Of a DNA stretch of 64,000 nt, positions 56,516-64,000 are shown one piece after another. Numbering within the stretch: position 1 is the first letter of the stretch; each line of letters starts with the position of its first letter. The position numbers and the translations under genes were made by a program. This DNA comes from Chryseobacterium sp. W4I1 (GTDB taxonomy: Bacteria > Bacteroidota > Bacteroidia > Flavobacteriales > Weeksellaceae). Below the pieces are notes generated by a model that was not told the DNA's origin, did not search any database, and was given only the letters and a program-made list of their open reading frames with translations. The stretch lies in assembly GCF_030816115.1 (NCBI RefSeq), contig NZ_JAUSXQ010000001.1, positions 2,046,001 through 2,110,000 of the forward strand. The letters are read 5' to 3'.

Positions 56516-57652
56516 TTAATATTTAAATTTACTATTATCTTTAACATTTTTTAAAAGTGATTCTGTAGAATTATCAATTTTATTATTGATATTAAATTTA
56601 TAGTTGTTCATTTGAATCATAGGATACAATCCAAATTGATCTCTTTTTTCAAAAGGTTTTGTTACATTATTGGTAACAAACTTATCTATTTTAAAGTAGC
56701 CTGTCATTTCTTTGATGTTAGGTTTAGATTTATATCCTGCGATATAAATTCCTGAATTTGCATTTTCAACTGAGATATTAGTGCAGGAAACTGTAACAGA
56801 TTTTGATATAGTCTGATTACCATATTGTCCCAAATGCAGATCTATCCCAACATTCGCATTATTTATCTTAACATTTTCAATATTAATATTCTCTAATTCA
56901 TTGGAACTATCATCCGGTTCAATATCAATACCGGCCATAGGGTTAGTTCCATTAACATTTGTAATTAACAGATTTTTTATTAATATATCTTTACCTCCAG
57001 CAATTGTTATTCCATTTCTTCGAACATTATCTATAATCCCACCTATAATGTTAATATTTTCCGTTTTTAACAATTTATCTTTTGTAATTCCCGCTCGGAT
57101 GTTTCTCATTGTTTTTACTAATACAATCCCATCCCCCCAGCAATCTGATATATTAACATTATAAATTTCAATATTTCTAGATCCTCTAATATCAATACCA
57201 AATCCCCATTCACCTTTAGAGTCCAAATGTTTATCGCGATCCCCTATTAATCTAGGATTGTAGATTTTAACATTTTCAACTCCATGTAAACTTATAATCT
57301 GATATCTTATATTAGCAGTGGGCTTTAATATTAGAGAAGAATTTTTCTGAAAATATATTTGTGAGTTTGACTGTGCAAAAATTCCACTCGTCATTAATGG
57401 AAAGTTTGGCATTATTACTTTTTTGTTGCCATCTACAGCTTTTTGTATATAATCTGTGTAATCAACTGTTCCGTCTTTCACATATCCTTTTGGAAGCGTT
57501 GTTTCGATTTTGAAAAAATCATTAGTCTGCACTGTGATATCCTGGGTTAAAATTAAAGATTTATCAATTGCCACCTTATCTTTTCGCTGCGAACAGCAGA
57601 TTATAGAAAAGGTTGACAGGCCTAATATTAAAAATGATTTTATAATTTTCAT
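56516..57652 (-). CDS. Lipoprotein with right-handed parallel beta-helix
   Basis: Protein of 378 residues with a lipoprotein-type signal (MKIIKSFLILGLSTFSII, then Cys-Cys-Ser) and a polygalacturonase/pectate-lyase-like beta-helix from about residue 70 to 320, with regularly spaced NI-rich strands (KIYNPRLIG, NIEIYNVNISDCWGDGIVL, NINIIGGIIDN, DILIKNLLITNV). It is likely to bind or cut a polysaccharide, perhaps that made by the locus. Its start overlaps the CapK-like stop by 4 bases. Confidence 0.8.
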   Translation of the reverse strand: MKIIKSFLILGLSTFSIICCSQRKDKVAIDKSLILTQDITVQTNDFFKIETTLPKGYVKDGTVDYTDYIQKAVDGNKKVIMPNFPLMTSGIFAQSNSQIYFQKNSSLILKPTANIRYQIISLHGVENVKIYNPRLIGDRDKHLDSKGEWGFGIDIRGSRNIEIYNVNISDCWGDGIVLVKTMRNIRAGITKDKLLKTENINIIGGIIDNVRRNGITIAGGKDILIKNLLITNVNGTNPMAGIDIEPDDSSNELENINIENVKINNANVGIDLHLGQYGNQTISKSVTVSCTNISVENANSGIYIAGYKSKPNIKEMTGYFKIDKFVTNNVTKPFEKRDQFGLYPMIQMNNYKFNINNKIDNSTESLLKNVKDNSKFKY

Positions 57653-59028
57653 AACAAATCTTTTATATTATTTTTTACGATTCTATATTTTCCGCTATTT
57701 TCTACCGGAATCTCATTAACATAATGTAAATGTATTTTCATAACATTCCCAACTCTGTCTTTCCAGTTTTCCATAAATATTTTTTCAATTTGCTTTGAAT
57801 AGATTTCTTTATCGGTAACCACATATAGCTCCAACTCATCTAATTTATTCTGTACAGCCTGAAATCTTATAATCCCTTTTGTATCTTTTAAGGTATTGGA
57901 AACATTTCCTAAATTGATTTTCCCATTTTCAACCGAATAAATAAAATCATCTATTCTACCCAAAATTTCTTTAACCAAAGGATTATTATTTCCACAGGTA
58001 CATTTCTTATCAAATTCTTCAAGGGTTATTGAATCTCCGATATCATATCTTATCAATGGAGTTCCAGCTGTTGTAAATGAAGTCACCACCAATCTTCCCG
58101 ATTTTGTAGGTTGATCATTTTCGTCTAAGACTTCAAAAACACCGGTTTGCAATTCCAAATGAAGATTTCCTTTTTCGCACTCAATTATAAAAGGGGCACC
58201 TTCAGAAGATGCATATTGATTATAAAGTTTTGTTTTAAAAAATTTCTCAATATAGTATCGTGTTTCTTCTGTAATGGTTTCTGCAGTAGGAAAAACCGCT
58301 TTTACTATATTTTCCGGAAAGTCATATCCGTTGGCAATACCATATTTGGCAATTTCCAATATTGTGGAAGGGAATCCCACTAAGTATTCAGGGGCATAAC
58401 TGATTAGATTTTCTACATAATATTTAAGATAATCATCTTTGATATGGAATGTAGAGTAATAGCGAACATTATGAAAAAAATCTGTTTTCCAAAACCTATT
58501 CTTTTTAATATCCTGATCTGTTAATAAACTCTTTCCCGAAAACCAACCTGTCTTTTTTCCCAATTCGTAACCAAATCTGGATCTGAAATCATCCAGAAAA
58601 GCAAATCTTTCCTGACTGTCTCTGAAAAAAAACTTAACTTCCAAAGATTTCCCTGTAGTACCTCCCGTTTTCGATTTTTCTAATTTTTCAGAAGTTTTTA
58701 CCATAATATCTTCAATATTATTACGGAGTACTTCTTTATTAACGATTGGCAGACTGGAAATATTTTCAAGCAATTGAACATTCTCAATATGACCAATTGA
58801 TTTTTTATAATATTCCGAATTCTGAATTGCAAATTCTATAAACTGTGAGTACCTGTTTTTTTGATATTCTTTCAATTCTTCTAATGATAACGTGCGATTT
58901 TCTTTTTTCTCTTTCCTGAAATTTTTATATTCGCCACCATATCTTCTTTTATAAGCCTGCCTGTTATAGATATAGACCATAAAATTCTGAAGAAAATCAG
59001 GTAGTATTTTATATACTTTCTCTTTCAT
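57649..59028 (-). CDS. CapK-like adenylate-forming protein (phenylacetate-CoA ligase family)
   Basis: Protein of 459 residues, related to the AMP-binding phenylacetate-CoA ligases and CapK of capsule loci. The SKTGGTTGKSLEVKF loop is the phosphate-binding signature; YNQYASSEGAPFIIEC and RYDIGDSI are further family blocks. CapK-like proteins sit in many polysaccharide loci, but their reaction there is not established. It starts directly after the GT2 gene's stop and overlaps the beta-helix gene by 4 bases. Confidence 0.87.
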   Translation of the reverse strand: MKEKVYKILPDFLQNFMVYIYNRQAYKRRYGGEYKNFRKEKKENRTLSLEELKEYQKNRYSQFIEFAIQNSEYYKKSIGHIENVQLLENISSLPIVNKEVLRNNIEDIMVKTSEKLEKSKTGGTTGKSLEVKFFFRDSQERFAFLDDFRSRFGYELGKKTGWFSGKSLLTDQDIKKNRFWKTDFFHNVRYYSTFHIKDDYLKYYVENLISYAPEYLVGFPSTILEIAKYGIANGYDFPENIVKAVFPTAETITEETRYYIEKFFKTKLYNQYASSEGAPFIIECEKGNLHLELQTGVFEVLDENDQPTKSGRLVVTSFTTAGTPLIRYDIGDSITLEEFDKKCTCGNNNPLVKEILGRIDDFIYSVENGKINLGNVSNTLKDTKGIIRFQAVQNKLDELELYVVTDKEIYSKQIEKIFMENWKDRVGNVMKIHLHYVNEIPVENSGKYRIVKNNIKDLL

Positions 59029-59832
59029 CTAAAAACCTTGTTTAATCATTAATTTAATAAAGTTTGAAAAATCAATATTCTTCAATAATGAAGCATATTT
59101 TCTATAGAGTAAATTTTTCAAATATCTTTTTTCGTCTATAGAAGTTACTGTAGAAAAATCTAAATGGTAGATAATAGACCTTGTAACGTCTGACTTCACC
59201 TTACTGTTGTTTTCGGCTTCCTGTAAATACACTTCAGTAATTACAGGTGAATAGGCTATTCCAAATTCTTTAGCCAATCTCATCCACAAATCCATGTCTT
59301 CTCCTCTGGATAAACGCTCATCAAATAGGTTTGCTTTCAACAATGCTTTTTTACTTACACAGACACAAGATGTGTGTATAATTCCTTTTCTGATCACTTT
59401 TTTGAAATAATCTATAATAATTCCTTCCTTAAGCTCTTCCGGTTTTCTGTTATTTATGAGATTCCCTGTAACATATTTTCTTGCAAAATTAGTAACAAAA
59501 ATATCTGCTGAGTTTTTGTATTTTGTAATGAGCTTATTTATTTCTTCCAAATGATTGGGTAACCATTCATCATCAGCATCTAAAAATGCAATATATTCAT
59601 ATTGGGATTTCTCTATTCCTAAATTACGGGCTGATGAAACACCTCCATTATTTTTATTGAATAATTTGATTCTTGAATCATTAATTTCATTGACAATGTC
59701 CGGTCCTTTATCTTTACTACCATCATTAATAATAATTATTTCAAAATGCTGATATGTTTGATTCAGCACTTTAAGGATTGTTTCCTTAATATATTTTTCT
59801 TTGTTGTACAAAGGGATTACTACTGATATCAT
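59029..59832 (-). CDS. Glycosyltransferase family 2
   Basis: GT-A-fold inverting glycosyltransferase of 267 residues: SVVIPLYNKEKYIKETI at the start, a DADDEWLP metal-binding region near residue 85, and RGEDMDLWMRLAKEFG with the likely catalytic acidic pair. Adds a sugar to the growing repeat unit; donor and acceptor unknown. Its ATG shares one base with the stop of the upstream polymerase gene. Confidence 0.92.
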   Translation of the reverse strand: MISVVIPLYNKEKYIKETILKVLNQTYQHFEIIIINDGSKDKGPDIVNEINDSRIKLFNKNNGGVSSARNLGIEKSQYEYIAFLDADDEWLPNHLEEINKLITKYKNSADIFVTNFARKYVTGNLINNRKPEELKEGIIIDYFKKVIRKGIIHTSCVCVSKKALLKANLFDERLSRGEDMDLWMRLAKEFGIAYSPVITEVYLQEAENNSKVKSDVTRSIIYHLDFSTVTSIDEKRYLKNLLYRKYASLLKNIDFSNFIKLMIKQGF

Positions 59833-60917
59833 TATTTTAAATTAAAAATTAAAAACAGGGAAAAACAAATAAAAAAAACTCCTAATAGATTAATAAATCC
59901 TATTTTCTTATTGGTTTGAGTGTATGGATACATTAAGAAGGGAATGAAAATCCAAGACAGAAAACCAAAACGGTCACTAAAAGCTGCTGAAAACATAAGA
60001 AAGAAAAAAGATGATGTCAGCATGTAAGTTACATAGAACCTTTTGTACCTTAAGTACTCTTCAATATTTTCAATATTTTTAAGAGTATAATAACCTATAA
60101 TCGCAAATATGGTATTAAATGCAAAAAAATTAATTCTAAAACCAGTCTTGTAAGCAATTTGAGAACCCTTTGCATAATATTGATCCAGTCTTTCCTGTAC
60201 CAAAATATTAATTACAGGAATTTTACCCAAAAGCTCATTGAGATTAAAATTCACTAATGACAGTATCGTAGCCACTATATAAATGGAGAATATAACTTTG
60301 AGATTACTAATTTTAGTGGACATTAAAAAAACGGCAATAGGAATAATAATAGAAGCGTGATTGAAAAACGCAACAATAAAAAATACAATAGATAACCATT
60401 TTTTCTTATCAAAAAATGTTACTGCCAGGAAAAAGAAGGAGAAGGAAATTCCCTGTCTTGTTGTATTAATTCCCATAGTTTTAAAGAAAAACATGCTTAT
60501 CACAATAAAAAAAACAAGAAATCTGTTTTTTTGAGTTAAGTTTCTTATACCTATAATAATAGGCACCACATACAGTATAGCGTTTAATGTAAAAAAAGCT
60601 TTATAATTATCACTCAGCTTACGGGCTAGTAATGAAATAAAATATGTCCCTATATCCTTTAATTCACTTAAAGATCTTACAACTCTGGCACCGGTAAAAT
60701 AGATCAATGATCTTTCTGAATCCGAGCCTACTTTTTTATCTCTAATGCCTATCAATAATATCATTACCAATGCATAAAATAATAATAATAAATTTTGAAT
60801 ATCATCAGAGTTTTTTCTTCTGCTAACATACTCATTGATTAGAATTACAGCAAAAAGCGCTACACTTAAATAAACAAGTGTAAACCTCAGATTAAATGCA
60901 TCTATAATAGCTTCCAT
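59832..60917 (-). CDS. EpsG/Wzy-like O-antigen or EPS polymerase
   Basis: Integral membrane protein of 361 residues with about ten membrane segments and few other features. The region with IGIRDKKVGSDSERSLIYF in the first third and NATRQGISFSFF-like INTTRQGISFSFFFLA segment fit the EpsG family of repeat-unit polymerases. Its position between glycosyltransferase genes supports the role. Such proteins are poorly conserved, so the exact linkage cannot be predicted. Confidence 0.85.
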   Translation of the reverse strand: MEAIIDAFNLRFTLVYLSVALFAVILINEYVSRRKNSDDIQNLLLLFYALVMILLIGIRDKKVGSDSERSLIYFTGARVVRSLSELKDIGTYFISLLARKLSDNYKAFFTLNAILYVVPIIIGIRNLTQKNRFLVFFIVISMFFFKTMGINTTRQGISFSFFFLAVTFFDKKKWLSIVFFIVAFFNHASIIIPIAVFLMSTKISNLKVIFSIYIVATILSLVNFNLNELLGKIPVINILVQERLDQYYAKGSQIAYKTGFRINFFAFNTIFAIIGYYTLKNIENIEEYLRYKRFYVTYMLTSSFFFLMFSAAFSDRFGFLSWIFIPFLMYPYTQTNKKIGFINLLGVFFICFSLFLIFNLK

Positions 60918-60919
60918 TT

Positions 60920-62002
60920 CTATAATTTCTGCATGATATGGTCTAGTTCAAGATCATAGTTATAGCTGTTATAAAATGATTTCGCATTCTTAGCATATTC
61001 TGTATAATTTTCCAAGATACTATGTAAGGTTTTGGATACCTGCTCTTCTTTTTGAAAATCTATACACTCACCCATTCTGTTTGTCACGATGGTATTTATA
61101 AGCCCCGGAATATCATTTCCTATCATTGGAATAGAAAAATTAGAGAACTCCCATAGTTTGTTTGGTGCACAAAATATATTATTTAAAGAGGAGTGATCAT
61201 AAGTTAAGATACCAATATCAGCATGACTGGTTACATGTAAATGATAAGGAGGAGCAACAAAAGGAATATGTATAATAGAAGGACAGATTACTTTCAATTT
61301 TTTTAGATAATCTGTTTCCTTTCCCATTATTATCAATGCAAAATCTTCTGATTGATTAATATAACGGCAAATTCCTTCCAGTTCTCTTTCAGGAAAAATT
61401 ACTCCCTGGTAAATAATTTTCTTTTTGTCTTTTACTGGCTCTAATAGTTTAGATAATTCACCTGTTAGAGGAAGGTATCTTTGAGATAGATTAGAATAAG
61501 GTTTATTTAGAATAACGTCCGGAGTTTTGCTTAGTTTCCACCAAACCCGAAGTATGTTGGCTCTGTCTAAATTCGAACAAATTACCAGCTTTGCATTTTT
61601 CGCATATTTTTCAAGACCTTTTATGTACCTCGGAGCATAATCAAAAAGCTCATATAAATTAAGCACATAATTTAATGACAATAGTTTTTGGCCTAAAGCC
61701 AATGTAGTATCCGCTGCCGGAATCCAAATTAATTTGTCCTTGTACTGATTTTCATTTATAATTTTCCAAAAAGTTTTTCTGATTTTAAACCAGTATAAAA
61801 ACTTGTTGGAAGAAGGCTTTATATTGGTTAAATGAACTTTATCACAAAGACTATTAAGTTCCTCTATTAAGTTTCCTTTTTCAAAACCTAAAACAAGATG
61901 TATTCTATAACCGTTTTTATTCAGATACTTTATAAAAGCCAATAAAGGAGGGTAATCTGAAACACAGGTTTTATGAACAATTACAATTTCTTTATTCTCC
62001 AT
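60920..62002 (-). CDS. Glycosyltransferase, GT-B fold
   Basis: Protein of 360 residues with the two Rossmann-like halves of GT-B enzymes. IVHKTCVSDYPPLLAFIKYLN at the start, KKIIYQGVIFPERELEGI in the middle and NKLWEFSNFSIPMIGNDIPGL near residue 290, where the family carries its donor-binding region. Not close enough to any one GT family to name. Overlaps the pyruvyl-transferase stop by 11 bases and lies 2 bases before the polymerase gene. Confidence 0.82.
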   Translation of the reverse strand: MENKEIVIVHKTCVSDYPPLLAFIKYLNKNGYRIHLVLGFEKGNLIEELNSLCDKVHLTNIKPSSNKFLYWFKIRKTFWKIINENQYKDKLIWIPAADTTLALGQKLLSLNYVLNLYELFDYAPRYIKGLEKYAKNAKLVICSNLDRANILRVWWKLSKTPDVILNKPYSNLSQRYLPLTGELSKLLEPVKDKKKIIYQGVIFPERELEGICRYINQSEDFALIIMGKETDYLKKLKVICPSIIHIPFVAPPYHLHVTSHADIGILTYDHSSLNNIFCAPNKLWEFSNFSIPMIGNDIPGLINTIVTNRMGECIDFQKEEQVSKTLHSILENYTEYAKNAKSFYNSYNYDLELDHIMQKL

Positions 62003-63071
62003 TAAATTTGCTATTATATATTTTTACAAATTGATTCAACATATTGTCTGCTTTCGATCTAAGATCTTCTATATACTTCTGATGATTATTTTCTAAATCC
62101 AATTCTATTAAATCATTAAGCTTATCGATATTAAAACTATCATCCCATAGGGCAAATGATGGAATTTGCTCTGTAAGTATCCTTAATTTAGGTTCTATTT
62201 CAACGCAGATTACTTTTTTCCCTAACAAGCCGGCAATTATTGCTCCATGATAACGTGCCGTAATAAATGTAGAAAATGAATTTAAAATTTTTATAAAATC
62301 ATTAATCTCCATTGCTTCAGGATTCCAGACTATACTTTTATAATTTTGGATCCTTTTCATCCATTTTGGATCTTTATCTTTTGCGAATACAATAAATGTA
62401 ACGTCAAGATGCGGATTTGAACTTACAAAATTAATCAGCTGATCCTGATAATCCGCAGGACTGTTCTTCCAGTCCCAGTCTCTTACAATAATTCCTATTT
62501 TATTTGAGCCAATAGTCTGTGGGACATTTTGAACATATTTATGAAAATAGGACGAGAATACCACATCAGCTCCTAAAAATGATTTGATATTCCAATCATT
62601 GCAATACCCAAAAGAAACCTGATCTCTGACTCCGGTAAAAAGTGAATCTTTTAATTGATTCTTTGCAAATTCTATAGCCTGAATATTATTATTAAAAGGA
62701 CCTAATCCAAAACCCAGAAAAGCTTTTTCACTTTTAATTACAGCTTCATTATTAGGACTTATTTTCTGGAATACCTTTTTTAATATTTTAACAGGGTTAT
62801 TGGAGATATTATTCTTCAGCTTAGTTCTCAAAGTAGATTTTTCTATAAAAGAAAAAAATTGCGTTCCACCACCATAAACTAACAGATCATCTTTTTGACC
62901 ATTATTATATGAAGAATCATTTAAAAATTTTGAGACATAATTATTTTCAGATCCTATAAAATTCAGTGATCTGTTTTTGATATTGGCATGAATGAAATCT
63001 TCAAATACGATCATCAATAAATCATCACCAAAATTACTATCGCCATATGCTCCTTTTATTGATATATTCAT
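61992..63071 (-). CDS. Polysaccharide pyruvyl transferase family protein
   Basis: Member of the WcaK/CsaB-type family that moves a pyruvate ketal from PEP to a sugar residue. The 359-residue protein shows GAYGDSNFGDDLLMIVF, YGGGTQFF, GVRDQVSFGY and TARYHGAIIAGLLGKKVICV in order. I chose the ATG at 63071, which overlaps the flippase stop by 4 bases, rather than the ORF start at 63137. A pyruvylated glycan would be acidic; this is inference from family. Confidence 0.88.
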   Translation of the reverse strand: MNISIKGAYGDSNFGDDLLMIVFEDFIHANIKNRSLNFIGSENNYVSKFLNDSSYNNGQKDDLLVYGGGTQFFSFIEKSTLRTKLKNNISNNPVKILKKVFQKISPNNEAVIKSEKAFLGFGLGPFNNNIQAIEFAKNQLKDSLFTGVRDQVSFGYCNDWNIKSFLGADVVFSSYFHKYVQNVPQTIGSNKIGIIVRDWDWKNSPADYQDQLINFVSSNPHLDVTFIVFAKDKDPKWMKRIQNYKSIVWNPEAMEINDFIKILNSFSTFITARYHGAIIAGLLGKKVICVEIEPKLRILTEQIPSFALWDDSFNIDKLNDLIELDLENNHQKYIEDLRSKADNMLNQFVKIYNSKFNGE

Positions 63072-64000
63072 GAAATATAATATTTTATAAAATGATTTAT
63101 TACTATAATAATAACTAATACAGATGTAATTAAACAAAGTTTTTTAATTCTTATCTGTTTTTTTTCAGATTTTAATATATCCCAGAATCTAAGCACAAAC
63201 ATAAAATAGAATCCAAGTAGGAATGAAATCGAAATACCCTGTAATCCTAAAGATTGTATGAGAATTATACTACATATAATTGAAATAATTGCTCCTAATA
63301 AAGATGTAATTGTTATTTTTAATGTATTTTTTTCCTTCTGATATTTTAACCCTAGAAAACCAGCAATTGCATTGAATCCAACTCCTAAATATAAATAAGG
63401 CATGTATTGCCAAGATTCAAAATACTCTTTTGAAACCAGTATTTTAGTCATAAAAGGAGATATTACTCCTAGGATAAAAGCTAAGGTTATTTCAAACATG
63501 ATGAACTTTTCCAGCAATCTATTAAAAGTGGTATCATCTTTCTCCTTTAAAATCCTGTCTTGTAAAGGCAACAGTAAAACAGAATTGATCACTAAAAGCA
63601 AGGCTGGAAAACGGCTTGCTACGGCGTATAGCCCATTTCCTTCAGCACCCATATAATGCAGTATGATAAACTTACTTGCAGATGATATGGCCCACCAACT
63701 CATCAAATTAGGAATCAGAGGCAAAGAATAAGATGCCATTGATTTTATAAGCTTAGGATCCCAATATTCAAATTTGAAATACTGAATTATTTTTACTTTA
63801 TAAAAAATCATAATACATGCAACTGCATAAGCTACAATATTGGCAATAAAAACACCTTCAACATTTAATTTTAATAAATAGATGAAAATGATATTAAAAA
63901 CTACGATCAAAAAAGTAGTTAAGATTCCGTTTATCGCAAATTGTTTTGTATTCCCTTGCCCTCTTAAAATACTCTGTAATAAAGGCAGTAAACAATTGAG
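63068..64000 (-). CDS. Wzx-like polysaccharide flippase, 5' end beyond the window
   Basis: Membrane protein of the MOP (MATE/oligosaccharidyl-lipid flippase) superfamily that turns lipid-linked repeat units across the inner membrane. The frame is open to position 64000 (the last codons read LNCLLPLLQSILRGQGNTKQ), so at least 310 residues are present and the start is missing. It has about eight to nine membrane segments here. Its stop overlaps the pyruvyl-transferase ATG by 4 bases. Confidence 0.87.
   Translation of the reverse strand, partial: LNCLLPLLQSILRGQGNTKQFAINGILTTFLIVVFNIIFIYLLKLNVEGVFIANIVAYAVACIMIFYKVKIIQYFKFEYWDPKLIKSMASYSLPLIPNLMSWWAISSASKFIILHYMGAEGNGLYAVASRFPALLLVINSVLLLPLQDRILKEKDDTTFNRLLEKFIMFEITLAFILGVISPFMTKILVSKEYFESWQYMPYLYLGVGFNAIAGFLGLKYQKEKNTLKITITSLLGAIISIICSIILIQSLGLQGISISFLLGFYFMFVLRFWDILKSEKKQIRIKKLCLITSVLVIIIVINHFIKYYIS

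Overview
The window looks like a chromosomal segment of a low-GC member of the Flavobacteriia, most likely Chryseobacterium or a close relative. Supporting signs are the Bacteroidota-type -7 promoter box (TAnnTTTG) upstream of many genes, the near absence of Shine-Dalgarno sequences, a GLPGLI-family gene, short double-glycine-leader peptides of the kind seen in Chryseobacterium, a tiny histone H1-like protein, DUF4180 and DUF1294 genes, and a flavobacterial parE/parC operon. The genus is an inference; no rRNA or marker search could be run.

Layout. 0-1 kb: a frameshifted GLPGLI gene. 1.1-1.6 kb: four tandem initiator tRNA-Met genes on the minus strand, with their own promoter and terminator. 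1.7-5 kb: a tight plus-strand operon (Sua5/YrdC tRNA-modification enzyme, CPBP membrane protease, YaaA, PrmC, DUF4180). 5.1-8.2 kb: minus-strand frameshifted epimerase, SDR, and a membrane-anchored AraC regulator. 8.2-13.9 kb: rhomboid, ParC, a small membrane protein, ParE. 14-18.9 kb: a large propeller sensor kinase, its LytTR regulator, and a lipoprotein of unknown function. 19-26.5 kb: methionine aminotransferase, cardiolipin synthase, three GG-leader Cys-rich peptides around an SDR/AraC pair, YchF, ferritin. 26.8-40 kb: GHL10-type lipoprotein, TypA, a solitary beta-helix protein, DUF1294, YceI lipoprotein, Tex, a frameshifted HAD phosphatase, M28 peptidase, a secreted hypothetical protein, histone H1-like protein. 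40.3-49.5 kb: frameshifted GNAT, AraC plus Bcr/CflA efflux pump, Lrp regulator divergent from an alpha/beta hydrolase and a DmpA-type peptidase, a VOC protein, and a VWA/AAA pair. 49.9-52.4 kb: AsmA-like protein. 52.5-64 kb: a surface polysaccharide or glycan locus on the minus strand that runs off the right edge.

The glycan locus has a coherent logic: a PglC-like initiating sugar transferase, a fused PglD-PglE-like protein (nucleotide-sugar aminotransferase plus N-acetyltransferase), several glycosyltransferases, a Wzy/EpsG-like polymerase, a Wzx-like flippase, a pyruvyl transferase, a CapK-like adenylate-forming protein and a beta-helix lipoprotein.

Most notable observations: (1) three short Cys-rich double-glycine-leader peptides in two transcription units that share an upstream inverted repeat at identical spacing and similar terminators, with no transporter or maturase beside them; (2) compensatory changes in the hairpin between the tandem initiator tRNAs; (3) a strong terminator with no upstream gene at 26.75 kb, which suggests a small RNA or micro-ORF; (4) four genes broken by apparent single-base indels, which points either to consensus errors or to recent decay; (5) the acetyltransferase-aminotransferase fusion.
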